Shown: in pieces, positions 1 to 8,477 of the stretch
How the letters are laid out: every line of letters begins with the position of its first letter
Numbering within the stretch: position 1 is the first letter of the stretch
Assembly: GCA_903861145.1 (NCBI GenBank)
Contig: CAIOTH010000101.1
Span: forward strand, 1 to 64,000
Direction: 5' to 3'
Length of the DNA stretch: 64,000 nt
From: an uncultured Bacteroidota bacterium
Lineage (GTDB): Bacteria > Bacteroidota > Bacteroidia > Chitinophagales > LD1
Notes under the pieces: model-generated
The model's database searches: none
Seen by the model: only the letters and a program-made list of their open reading frames with translations
Told to the model about the DNA's origin: nothing
Program-made: the position numbers and the translations under genes

Positions 1-2
1 CC

Positions 3-1565
3 TGCGGAATTGCAATTCTCGAAGCGCCTTTCTTTTTTATGGGCCATGCAATAACCAGGTTGCTACACATGTCGACTAACGGCTATTCCTTTTATTACAT
101 GTTTTTTGTTCACTGGGGTAACATTTTATTTATTTTAATCGGATTGTTTTTACTGCGCATTCTGCTGCTTAAATACTTTACAGATTTTATATCAGCGATG
201 GTTCTTTTATCCATAGCTGTGGCTACTAATTTATTCCATTTCACGGTTTATAAAATAGGCATGTCGCATGGATATTTATTTACACTGTATGTTGTACTGA
301 TGCTGGCTACCATTCGTTTTTTCAATCGTAAAGACGCTATAAGCGCTGTTTTGTTAGGCACATCAGCAGGGCTGATTACCCTTATCAGACCCGACGAGAT
401 AATCTGCTTGTTCATCCCGTTGTTCTATGGCATTTCATCGGCCCGCAAGCTAAAAGAGAAGTTTAATTTATTAGTAAGGCAAAAGGTTTTTTACCTCGTT
501 ATCTTTTCTTTTATCCTTTGTGCCGTTCCACAATTAATTTATTGGAAAGCCATGACAGGCAAATGGCTATATTATAGTTATACGTCGGAAAGTTTTGACT
601 TCAGGCATCCACATATATTGCAGGGGTTACTTGGTTTTGCCAATGGTTGGCTGCCCTATACCCCGGTAATGGTGTTCGCCATTATGGGTATACTATTATT
701 ACGAACCCGTTTAAAAGAGTGGTGGATTCCCATTGTCCTATTTATTCCTTTACATATTTACATTATATATAGCTGGTGGTGCTGGTTTTATATGAATGGC
801 CTGGGAAGTCGTCCCATGATTGAAGCGTACGCACTGTTAGCGTTGCCCATGGGTCTTTTTTATTCTTGGTTTCTCAAAAAAAACATACTCCGTTTGGCCG
901 GTATTTTATTGCTGATAATCTTTAGCGCGCAGCAAATGATGATGACCTGGCAAACGGCACATAGTCTTTTATTAAGTGAGGGTTCATCGCCTTCATTTTA
1001 TATCAATACCCTTTGCAAAACTTCATTGAGTATGCAAAATCTGGTTGAGTTTGATATTAACGAGAATCAGCCTGATAGTCTGAAGTGTGACCATCTTATA
1101 TGGCGCCGGGATTTTGAAGATTCTATAAATAACTATTATGTAAAGAATGGCCGCGGAATGTCAGGTAACTACTCTTTTTTATTAAATAGTAACAGCCGAT
1201 ACTCACCTTCCTTAGATACAACGGTTTCCGGCTGCGGTTTAAAGCCCCGGCAATGGATCCGAATATCGTTTGATGCCTGTAAACTTGCCACGGGTGGCGG
1301 ATTTTATAATTACACTTCCATAATGGTTATGTGGAAAAGGGGAGGCAAAGATTTGTACTCGAATTCATTACGCGTACAAAATAAAATTCAGTCATCATTT
1401 CCTTTACGCATATGGCGCGATGAAAGTAATATATCCGGCCACATTACCTATTATACCAGAGTTCCATCGGATATTAGGCCTGATGATAAATTGAATGTGT
1501 TTGGCATGAATGTGCAGGATGCTTCGGTATTAATTGATAATTTGGTGATTGAGGCTTGTAGATAA
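3..1565 (+). CDS. multi-spanning membrane protein, GT-C glycosyltransferase-like (5' partial)
   Basis: The reading frame is open to the left edge of the window, so the true start lies outside; the Met codon at 39 is not convincing because in-frame codons precede it without a stop. The first 300 or so residues hold about eight to ten hydrophobic segments separated by short basic loops, and the last 190 residues are a soluble domain. Long multi-TM regions followed by an extracytoplasmic domain are typical of GT-C enzymes (GT39/ArnT-like) that use lipid-linked sugars, but the catalytic acidic loop would be in the missing N-terminus, so this is inference. The downstream gene rpmB has its own promoter, so the two are probably separate units. 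It could equally be an uncharacterised polytopic protein of unknown function. Confidence 0.6.
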   Translation, partial: CGIAILEAPFFFMGHAITRLLHMSTNGYSFYYMFFVHWGNILFILIGLFLLRILLLKYFTDFISAMVLLSIAVATNLFHFTVYKIGMSHGYLFTLYVVLMLATIRFFNRKDAISAVLLGTSAGLITLIRPDEIICLFIPLFYGISSARKLKEKFNLLVRQKVFYLVIFSFILCAVPQLIYWKAMTGKWLYYSYTSESFDFRHPHILQGLLGFANGWLPYTPVMVFAIMGILLLRTRLKEWWIPIVLFIPLHIYIIYSWWCWFYMNGLGSRPMIEAYALLALPMGLFYSWFLKKNILRLAGILLLIIFSAQQMMMTWQTAHSLLLSEGSSPSFYINTLCKTSLSMQNLVEFDINENQPDSLKCDHLIWRRDFEDSINNYYVKNGRGMSGNYSFLLNSNSRYSPSLDTTVSGCGLKPRQWIRISFDACKLATGGGFYNYTSIMVMWKRGGKDLYSNSLRVQNKIQSSFPLRIWRDESNISGHITYYTRVPSDIRPDDKLNVFGMNVQDASVLIDNLVIEACR

Positions 1566-1650
1566 CGGCCTTTTTAGCTTTAACATCGACCCTCAATGAG
1601 GTGTCGCAAATACAATACACTTTGCGTTCAAAAATGTTAGGAAACAGCTG

Positions 1651-1682
1651 TTTGGAATTTAAAGAATAATGATGCATATTTG
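1651..1682 (+). promoter_or_regulatory. Bacteroidota-type promoter of the rpmB operon
   Basis: A TTTG box at 1651-1654 is followed after exactly 20 nt by CATATTTG at 1675-1682. This matches the Bacteroidota sigma consensus TTTG-N19-21-TAnnTTTG with one mismatch. It lies 20 nt before the rpmB start, leaving a short leader. Confidence 0.6.
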
Positions 1683-1702
1683 CGCTCCCAAAATAAAAAG
1701 TC

Positions 1703-1945
1703 ATGAGTAATGTATGCGAGTTAACGGGTAAACGCCCAATGTTTGGAAATTCAGTTTCGCACTCAAACGCGAAAACCAAACGCAAGTTTTTGCCTAATTT
1801 GAAGAAGAAGAAGTTCTTTATCCCTGAGTTGGATGAATGGATTGAATTAAAAGTATCGGTTGCGGCGCTTCGCACCATCAACAAAAAAGGCATTTATCCT
1901 TATTTAAAGGAACTTGCTAAAAAAGGCGAGATTAAATTAAACTAA
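1703..1945 (+). CDS. rpmB: 50S ribosomal protein L28
   Basis: The 80-residue product is a component of the large ribosomal subunit. It begins with the typical L28 segment CELTGKRPMFGNSVSHSNAK, is rich in Lys and ends in a short basic tail, and its length is usual for Bacteroidota L28. It is the first gene of a tight run with L33 (21-nt gap), a DUF4295 protein, ftsY and rimO, an order conserved across the phylum. No Shine-Dalgarno sequence is visible, which is normal for the phylum. The identification is secure. Confidence 0.97.
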   Translation: MSNVCELTGKRPMFGNSVSHSNAKTKRKFLPNLKKKKFFIPELDEWIELKVSVAALRTINKKGIYPYLKELAKKGEIKLN

Positions 1946-1966
1946 TAATCGTTCAATTAAAATACC

Positions 1967-2155
1967 ATGGCAAAGAAATCAAAAGGTAACAGAATACAGG
2001 TTATCCTTGAATGCACCGAGCAGAGAGCAGCGGGCATTGCAGGAAGCAGCCGTTACATGACTTACAAGAACAGAAAAACAACTACCGAAAGAATTGAGTT
2101 GAAGAAATACAACCCGTTTTTGAAGAAAGTTACATTGCATAAAGAAATTAAATAA
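1967..2155 (+). CDS. rpmG: 50S ribosomal protein L33
   Basis: A 62-residue basic protein of the large ribosomal subunit. The central segment [20 protein letters not shown] and the ending [13 protein letters not shown] are characteristic of L33. It carries no CxxC zinc pairs, so it is the zinc-free type. It sits 21 nt after rpmB and 7 nt before the DUF4295 gene and should be cotranscribed with both. Confidence 0.97.
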   Translation: MAKKSKGNRIQVILECTEQRAAGIAGSSRYMTYKNRKTTTERIELKKYNPFLKKVTLHKEIK

Positions 2156-2162
2156 TTGAACC

Positions 2163-2330
2163 ATGGCAAAAATTTCAAAGAACGCGAGAACTGACCGTGC
2201 TACTGTAGCGGGTTCTAAAGATTACGTTAAAGTAATTAAAGCGGTAAAAGGTAAAACAAACAAATACTCTTTTCTTGAGAAGATAGTTCACAAGGATAAG
2301 GTTCAGGATTTCCTTGCCGGAAAAGAATAA
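2163..2330 (+). CDS. DUF4295 family small basic protein
   Basis: A 55-residue protein read directly from the sequence (ATG at 2163, TAA ending at 2330). It starts MAKISKNARTDRATVAGSKD and ends FLAGKE. Small Lys-rich proteins of the DUF4295 family follow L33 in nearly all Bacteroidota and are thought to be ribosome-associated; their exact role is not established. It lies 7 nt downstream of rpmG and is followed directly by a strong terminator, so L28-L33-DUF4295 form one transcription unit. Confidence 0.9.
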   Translation: MAKISKNARTDRATVAGSKDYVKVIKAVKGKTNKYSFLEKIVHKDKVQDFLAGKE

Positions 2331-2353
2331 TTTTTGGCAAGACACGTCATATC

Positions 2354-2387
2354 AAAAAGCATCTTTCGGAAGAGAGATGCTTTTTTC
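2354..2387 (+). terminator. rho-independent terminator after the L28-L33-DUF4295 operon
   Basis: Inverted arms AAAAAGCATCTTTC and GAGAGATGCTTTTT enclose a 3-4 nt loop and run into a T tract. It lies 24 nt after the DUF4295 stop codon and separates the ribosomal genes from ftsY. Confidence 0.85.
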
Positions 2388-2457
2388 ATTAAATGAAATG
2401 CATGTAGCCACACAACCTGTTATTGACAGCTAACCGTTTGTGGCAAAAGTTTTAACT

Positions 2458-3414
2458 ATGGGACTATTTAGCTTTTTTACCAAAGAACATAAGGAAGACC
2501 TTGATAAAGGTTTGGAGAAAACCAAGGAAGGTTTTTTTGCCAAGCTAACTAAGGCTGTAGCGGGTAAGTCGAAGATTGACGAGGAGGTGTTGGATAACCT
2601 TGAAGAAGCCTTAATTTCTTCGGATGTGGGGCTACAAACCACTATTAAAATAATTAAGCGCATTGAAGAGCGTGCGGCGAAGGATAAGTTTGTTACTACG
2701 GCCGAAATGAACAAGCTTATTAAGGAAGAAATTGAACGCATACTTGCCGAAAATAAGAACGAGGACCAGGAAAGCTTTGATACACCTGCGGGCGTTAAAC
2801 CATACGTAATAATGGTTGTTGGTGTAAATGGAGTGGGCAAAACAACTACCATTGGCAAACTATCTCACCAGTTTAAAAAAGCAGGTAAGAAAGTGTTATT
2901 AGGTGCTGCCGATACATTTAGAGCGGCCGCCATAGACCAGTTAGAAGTTTGGGCAAAACGGGCGGATGTTGGAATAGTAAAAAGCCAGATGAATGCCGAC
3001 CCTGCATCAGTAGCTTTTCAGGCTGTTGAGAGGGGTGTTGCTGTTGCTGCTGATGTGGTGATTATTGATACAGCAGGGCGTTTACATAACCGCATTGACC
3101 TGATGAACGAGCTAACCAAAATACGCCGTGTTATGCAAAAGGTAGTTCCTGATGCACCACACGAGGTATTGCTGGTTTTGGATGGCTCGACCGGGCAAAA
3201 TGCTGTTGAACAGGCAAAACAATTTACCGCTGCTACACAGGTAACTGCCCTTGCTATTACCAAGTTGGATGGTACGGCTAAGGGTGGAGTGGTATTGGGC
3301 ATTTCAGATCAGTTTAATATACCTGTAAAGTATATTGGGGTGGGAGAGCAGATTGATAAGTTGCAGGTGTTTAATAAGAAGTTGTTTGTGGAATCGTTGT
3401 TTAAGGGAGCGTAA
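2458..3414 (+). CDS. ftsY: signal recognition particle receptor FtsY
   Basis: FtsY is the SRP receptor GTPase that docks ribosome-nascent chain complexes at the membrane. The start at 2458 gives MGLFSFFTKEHKEDLDKGLE, the usual Bacteroidota N-terminus; a GTG six codons upstream (2440) is possible but less likely. An N domain of about 110 residues is followed by the NG GTPase core with the P-loop GVNGVGKT near residues 122-129, DTAGR (G3), and TKLDGTAKGG (G4 and closing loop). At 318 residues it lacks the long acidic A domain of proteobacterial FtsY, as usual in the phylum. rimO follows after 8 nt. Confidence 0.96.
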   Translation: MGLFSFFTKEHKEDLDKGLEKTKEGFFAKLTKAVAGKSKIDEEVLDNLEEALISSDVGLQTTIKIIKRIEERAAKDKFVTTAEMNKLIKEEIERILAENKNEDQESFDTPAGVKPYVIMVVGVNGVGKTTTIGKLSHQFKKAGKKVLLGAADTFRAAAIDQLEVWAKRADVGIVKSQMNADPASVAFQAVERGVAVAADVVIIDTAGRLHNRIDLMNELTKIRRVMQKVVPDAPHEVLLVLDGSTGQNAVEQAKQFTAATQVTALAITKLDGTAKGGVVLGISDQFNIPVKYIGVGEQIDKLQVFNKKLFVESLFKGA

Positions 3415-3422
3415 AGGGAGAT

Positions 3423-4733
3423 ATGAAGACCAAAGCAATAAAGAAGGATAAGATAAGTGTTATTACCCTAGGGTGCTCAAAAAACCTGGTGGATAGTGAG
3501 GTTATGATGAGCCAGCTGCAACATGGTGGTTATGACGTACAGCACGATAAATGGAGCAAAGGCAGAAGCATTGTTATTGTAAATACCTGTGGATTTATTG
3601 ACAAGGCTAAGGAAGAATCGGTTAATACCATTTTAGAATATGCCGATGCCAAGAATGCGGGCAAGATTGAGAAATTGTACGTTACCGGTTGCCTGTCACA
3701 ACGATATAAGGATAACCTGGAGACTGAAATACCTGAGGTAGACGCTTTTTTCGGGACGCTGGAATTGCCGCGTTTGCTCAAAACACTTAAGGTTGACTAC
3801 CAACATGAATTGATTGGCGAACGCTTTTTGACTACGCCAATACATTACGCTTACCTTAAAATATCGGAAGGTTGTAACCGAACCTGTTCGTTTTGTGCTA
3901 TACCGCTGATGCGGGGCAAACACGTTTCGCGTAGCATTGAGGATTTGGTGGATGAGGCTAAAAAGCTGGCGGCACAAGGCGTAAAGGAGTTGATTTTGAT
4001 AGCCCAGGAGCTAACTTTTTACGGTCTCGATATTTATAAAAAGCGTCGCTTGCCAGAACTGTTGAAAGTACTATCAAAAGTAGATGGCATTGAGTGGATA
4101 CGCTTGCATTATGCTTATCCGGCGCAGTTTCCGTTAGAGATTATTGATGCAATTGCTGAGAACGAAAAGGTATGTAATTACCTGGATATGCCTTTGCAGC
4201 ATGCCAGCGATGATATACTTACCGCCATGCGCCGTAACATTACCAACGCCGAAACGCGCGAACTGATACATAAGATTAGGGAGAAGGTGCCGAATATTGC
4301 TTTGCGCACAACTATGCTGGTTGGCTTTCCGGGAGAGGCTGAGCAGGACATGGATAACCTAAAACGTTTTATTGAAGATGTAAGGTTTGACCGTTTGGGA
4401 GTGTTTACCTACTCGCATGAGGATAGCACGCGCGCGCATATACATGCTGATGATGTGCCGGAAGAGGTTAAACAAGAAAGAGCTGCTGAATTAATGATGG
4501 TGCAGGAAGAGATTTCGAATGAATTGAACCAAAAGAAGGTAGGCCAAACTTTTAAAGTTTTATTCGACCGCAAAGAAGGTGGTTACTTTATCGGCCGAAC
4601 GGAATTCGATTCGCCGGAAGTAGATAACGAGGTTTTAGTTGCTGCAAAAGACGCTTATGTACGTATAGGTGACTTTGCTAAGGTGAAAATTACCAGTGCT
4701 GAGGAGTTTGATTTGTATGGGGAACTTGCATAA
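3423..4733 (+). CDS. rimO: ribosomal protein S12 (aspartate) methylthiotransferase RimO
   Basis: RimO is a radical-SAM enzyme that adds a methylthio group to the conserved aspartate of ribosomal protein S12. The N-terminal UPF0004 domain carries the three cysteines for the auxiliary cluster (C18, C56, C90). The radical-SAM motif CxxxCxxC is at C151, C155 and C158. A TRAM-like domain occupies roughly the last 65 residues. The 436-residue length fits RimO, and the sequence after the SAM motif (FCAIPLMRGKHVSRS) distinguishes it from MiaB. The gene follows ftsY by 8 nt, the conserved phylum order, and is probably cotranscribed with it. Confidence 0.95.
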   Translation: MKTKAIKKDKISVITLGCSKNLVDSEVMMSQLQHGGYDVQHDKWSKGRSIVIVNTCGFIDKAKEESVNTILEYADAKNAGKIEKLYVTGCLSQRYKDNLETEIPEVDAFFGTLELPRLLKTLKVDYQHELIGERFLTTPIHYAYLKISEGCNRTCSFCAIPLMRGKHVSRSIEDLVDEAKKLAAQGVKELILIAQELTFYGLDIYKKRRLPELLKVLSKVDGIEWIRLHYAYPAQFPLEIIDAIAENEKVCNYLDMPLQHASDDILTAMRRNITNAETRELIHKIREKVPNIALRTTMLVGFPGEAEQDMDNLKRFIEDVRFDRLGVFTYSHEDSTRAHIHADDVPEEVKQERAAELMMVQEEISNELNQKKVGQTFKVLFDRKEGGYFIGRTEFDSPEVDNEVLVAAKDAYVRIGDFAKVKITSAEEFDLYGELA

Positions 4734-4830
4734 TGCGCATCCTATACTTTTTTTCATAATTAAATTGGAGTAAAGTGTGTCTTGTGCTTATAATATTGTA
4801 GGTTAAATTTATTTTTTTCAAATAAAAATT

Positions 4831-4838
4831 TAAATTTG
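4831..4838 (+). promoter_or_regulatory. possible -7 box of the Kelch/T9SS gene
   Basis: TAAATTTG matches the Bacteroidota -7 consensus TAnnTTTG and lies 24 nt before the ATG at 4863. The upstream sequence is AT-rich but I see no perfect TTTG box at the right distance, so support is partial. Confidence 0.4.
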
Positions 4839-4862
4839 TCTTAATATCAGTTTGTTCATTAC

Positions 4863-6299
4863 ATGAAACCTGCCGGTGTTTTAATAATATGTTGCTTATT
4901 AGGTTTAAACATCAAAGCCCAAAGCGGTATGTGGGTTTGGATAGGAGGTACTGACTCCATAAATGTAGACTCAAATAACTACCATTATGGCACTCAAGGA
5001 GTGCCTGATTCATTGAATTATCCTGCGGGAGACTATGAATATGTTTATTGGAAAGATAACAGCAACAATATTTGGATTTATGGTGGCACAGAAATCGGTT
5101 ATGAAGATATGTGGAAATTCAATACTCATACTCATATATGGACCTGGATTAAAGGCCCCAACGCACTACGTATAGATTCCGTTCCTCCAACTGAATATGG
5201 CATAAAGGGAGTCCCTTCTGTTACCAATAATCCGGGCTATCGTGGTTGGGGATGTGCTTCATGGACAGATGCTAATGGCGATTTATGGCTTTTTGGGGGT
5301 GGGGGAAAGGATACATTGGGAAATTTTGGTGTTATGAACGATTTGTGGAGGTACAACATTGCAAGTAATGAATGGACATGGATAAGCGGGCCAAGCCTTG
5401 CTAATGATTCATTGGGCCATTACGGAACTTATCAGGTTCCTGATGTGGAAAATATCCCTCCGGCCAGATCTGAATGCACTGCAACTTGGGTATACAATAA
5501 CCATCTTTATCTTTTTGGCGGGTGTAGCGCAAAAACCGAAATAGGCGCATTGAATGATGTCTGGTCGTATTCTGTTAGCGATAACACGTGGTCATGGATG
5601 AGTGGTCTTGATACTTTGAGCCTATTTACTGGAAATTATGGTATGCGGGGCGTTGAAAGCGCAACCAATATTCCTCCCCCGCGAGCTGCATATACACAAT
5701 GGACTGATGACTGTGGCAATTATTATTTATGGGGAGGGACAGTCTTTACATTGTATCAAATAAATAATGCCGTATTTGAAATGGACTATTCAGATGTATG
5801 GCGTTATAACAACGTTACGAACAGATGGACATGGATGGCGGGTGACTCTTTGGCAAATTCTTGGGGAAATAGTAGTGGTTATTGTATACGAATGACACAA
5901 ATAATTCCTCTTTCAAGGATGGAGAACAGAACACCCCTTCTCTTATCCAAGACCAACTGTTTGTATGGGTTTGGCGGAGATAGTTACGCCGCCAATGGTG
6001 CTTTGAATGACTTGTGGACTTACTGGCCGCAAACAAACGATTGGGAATGGCTCAGTGGAACTACTATCCCAGAGTCGTTAGGGAATTATGGACACAAAGG
6101 TGTTCTTTCAGGTACTAATATGCCGCCATCCAGATTTGGGCATGTATCTTGGATAGATCAAGATGGTAACTTATGGGTCTTTTCGGGAAGAGATGGTAAT
6201 ACAGTTATTAGGTTTAATGATTTATGGGAATATATTCCTGACTCGACGTGTCTTGCTTTTAAACCAGTCTATATATCTCAGCAAGGTGATAGCGCATAA
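4863..6299 (+). CDS. secreted Kelch-repeat protein, broken before its T9SS tail
   Basis: A 478-residue product with a signal peptide (MKPAGVLIICCLLGLNIKAQ) followed by about six Kelch-like blades. Each repeats a pattern of an NDLWRY-type motif, then WTWISG-type, then a DS-GxYG stretch and PPxR, which predicts a beta-propeller exposed outside the cell. The frame stops at 6299 without the expected C-terminal sorting domain; that domain is present immediately downstream in the +1 frame (see the next entry). The intact protein would be about 618 residues. The break is either a real frameshift mutation or a sequencing/assembly error. The ligand is unknown. Confidence 0.75.
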   Translation: MKPAGVLIICCLLGLNIKAQSGMWVWIGGTDSINVDSNNYHYGTQGVPDSLNYPAGDYEYVYWKDNSNNIWIYGGTEIGYEDMWKFNTHTHIWTWIKGPNALRIDSVPPTEYGIKGVPSVTNNPGYRGWGCASWTDANGDLWLFGGGGKDTLGNFGVMNDLWRYNIASNEWTWISGPSLANDSLGHYGTYQVPDVENIPPARSECTATWVYNNHLYLFGGCSAKTEIGALNDVWSYSVSDNTWSWMSGLDTLSLFTGNYGMRGVESATNIPPPRAAYTQWTDDCGNYYLWGGTVFTLYQINNAVFEMDYSDVWRYNNVTNRWTWMAGDSLANSWGNSSGYCIRMTQIIPLSRMENRTPLLLSKTNCLYGFGGDSYAANGALNDLWTYWPQTNDWEWLSGTTIPESLGNYGHKGVLSGTNMPPSRFGHVSWIDQDGNLWVFSGRDGNTVIRFNDLWEYIPDSTCLAFKPVYISQQGDSA

Positions 6300-6717
6300 C
6301 GGTCAAAATTATCAATGGCTTTTAAACGGACAGCCTATACAACAAGACACTGGGGATGCAATAGTAATAGGTATGTCTGGAACGTATATGGTAGAAGCTT
6401 GGGCTTCGTCAATATGTCCCGAACAATCAGCTCCATATGTGATTCTTGGAATAAATAATTTGCAAGAGACAGGATATCTGGAAGTTTTTCCTAACCCCGT
6501 TTCAGACCAAGTCAATTTCAACTTCAAGACTATTTCCGTTGGTGTTGTCTATATTTCGGTTTATGACATTACCGGGCGAAAAATTTTTGAAACGATGAAA
6601 AATGAACAGGATAACATAATTGACTTGAGTAATATTGGAGAGGGTGCCTACATATATAGCATCACCAATACTGCGGGGACCCTGATATATAACGGCAAGT
6701 TGATTGTAGAAAGATAA
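6163..6717 (+). pseudogene. C-terminal fragment of the Kelch protein with T9SS type A sorting domain
   Basis: This open frame overlaps the end of the Kelch gene in another frame and its ATG at 6163 is probably not used. From about 6284 it encodes a plausible continuation: an Ig-like linker (NGQNYQWLLNGQPI), then a T9SS type A tail with the hallmark EVFPNPVSDQ, YDITGRKIFE and an ending IYNGKLIVER. Removing one base near 6287-6291 joins the two frames into one protein in which GDS continues to HNGQNYQW. The fragment alone lacks any signal peptide and would not be exported. Confidence 0.7.
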
Positions 6718-6816
6718 TTCAGGTTTACTCTCACAAGCAATAAGGTGCAACCCCACCTGTTTGTAATATTTTGCATTTCATTCTGTTGTAATTGTAAAAT
6801 CAATTAGGTTTGATGA

Positions 6817-8397
6817 ATGATAACCTTGCTGAAAGAAATTGCACTTGACCAAACCGGATTGCTGCCACCGTTGGTTACTGACTATCTACATCAAAAAGAT
6901 ACGCTCGCTCCATTTTATAGATTTCCATTTTCGTTTGATGCATTTGCTGATGTAATTCGAGAAAAGGAGAAGGATAATACCAATAGGAAGTTGTTGGTTG
7001 AAGTGCTGAAAGAGCAATATTCGGATTTAAGCCGTTTGGCACTTGTTGATCAGAATATTGAATCGCTTTTATCCAATAAAACCTTTACTGTAACTGCAGC
7101 GCACCAGCCTTGTTTGTTGATGGGGCCGCTGTATAACATATACAAAATATCGTGTGCGGTTAATCTTGCCGAACAATTAAAGAAAGCCTTCCCAGAGAAT
7201 CATTTCGTACCTGTTTTCTGGATGGGTAGCGAAGACCATGATATGGATGAGTTGAATCACACTTATATCAACGGCAAAAAGGTTGAATGGAAAGAAGCCG
7301 GAAGTGGGGCATTTGGCCGATTGAAAACGGATGGCCTTCAGTCAATAATAGAAGAGATTAAAGGCTTGCCCGTAAGCAGCGATGTGGTTGCTATGATGGA
7401 AGCAGGGCTTATGAAGTTCGGAACTTTCGGACGACTGACCCAGCACTTTGTGCACGAGATTTTTAAGGATTACGGACTTGTAGTGCTTGACCAGGACGAC
7501 CGGCGTTTAAAACAAAGTTTTGTTGAGGTAATAAAAGAAGAAATTCTCGACTTTACCGCTAACAGTGTTTTGAAGCCTAGCCTCGAGCAACTTGAAAAGG
7601 ATTATAAGCTACAGGCGAAACCCAGAGATATCAATTTCTTTTATTTAGGGGATGGTTTCCGTGAGCGGTTAGTGTTTAATTCACTTACCCAAAAGTTTGA
7701 AGTTAAAGACAAGCACATTTCGTTTAAGGAGGAAGAGATGGCTGCTGAAATTGATGCACACCCTGAAAGATTTAGCCCTAACGTTATTTACAGGCCCGTT
7801 TACCAGGAATTTATTTTACCCAACCTGGCTTTTATTGGGGGAGCGGGTGAGCTGAGTTACTGGCTGGAGTTGGAAGCCTTGTTCGACCATTACCAGTTAA
7901 ATTACCCTATGCTGGTGCTTCGCACATCAATGGCTATCGTTAATCCGGGGTTTCAGAAGAAGTTGGATAAACTTAACCTTAAGGTTGAGGACTTGTTTGG
8001 CGATATTGAACAACTTATTGTGAAGTATGTTAAGGATAATTTGCAAGGAGATATACAACTAACGGAGGAGAAAGCGAAGCTTGATGAGATATTCAACTCG
8101 GTTTCATTAAAGGCTGAAGGAGCTGATGCGACTTTAAAGCAAAACGCGCTTTCGGAAAAACAAAAGGCGATATCTTCTTTAGAGAACCTGGAAGCAAAAA
8201 TGCTGAAGGCAGAGAAACGCAAACAGGAAACAGCTATCAATCAAATTCGAGCAGCACATGCCACGTTATTTCCGGAAGGGGAACTGCAGGAGAGGAGAGA
8301 GAATTTTGCAACCTATTATTCTCCGCAGTTTATTAATGACATTGTAGCGTTGGCAAATCCTTTTGATAAAAGCTTTAAGATAATTATGCCCGAATAG
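6817..8397 (+). CDS. bshC: bacillithiol biosynthesis cysteine-adding enzyme BshC
   Basis: BshC catalyses the last step of bacillithiol synthesis, joining cysteine to glucosaminyl-malate. The 526-residue length is normal. Recognisable family segments are AAHQPCLLMGPLYNIYK near residues 94-110, FWMGSEDHDMDELNH near residue 140, and a long Lys/Glu-rich coiled coil near residues 430-490 that mediates dimerisation. The start at 6817 is chosen because it begins the conserved N-terminal region. It stands alone between the broken Kelch gene and nnr. Its presence implies that this organism uses bacillithiol as a low-molecular-weight thiol. Confidence 0.95.
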   Translation: MITLLKEIALDQTGLLPPLVTDYLHQKDTLAPFYRFPFSFDAFADVIREKEKDNTNRKLLVEVLKEQYSDLSRLALVDQNIESLLSNKTFTVTAAHQPCLLMGPLYNIYKISCAVNLAEQLKKAFPENHFVPVFWMGSEDHDMDELNHTYINGKKVEWKEAGSGAFGRLKTDGLQSIIEEIKGLPVSSDVVAMMEAGLMKFGTFGRLTQHFVHEIFKDYGLVVLDQDDRRLKQSFVEVIKEEILDFTANSVLKPSLEQLEKDYKLQAKPRDINFFYLGDGFRERLVFNSLTQKFEVKDKHISFKEEEMAAEIDAHPERFSPNVIYRPVYQEFILPNLAFIGGAGELSYWLELEALFDHYQLNYPMLVLRTSMAIVNPGFQKKLDKLNLKVEDLFGDIEQLIVKYVKDNLQGDIQLTEEKAKLDEIFNSVSLKAEGADATLKQNALSEKQKAISSLENLEAKMLKAEKRKQETAINQIRAAHATLFPEGELQERRENFATYYSPQFINDIVALANPFDKSFKIIMPE

Positions 8398-8477
8398 CAT
8401 CTCTTATCATATCTATTATTGAAAAGTACTGAGCAATTTCATCCGGCTGTTGGCTTGGTTGTTGTTATCTTCGAAAT

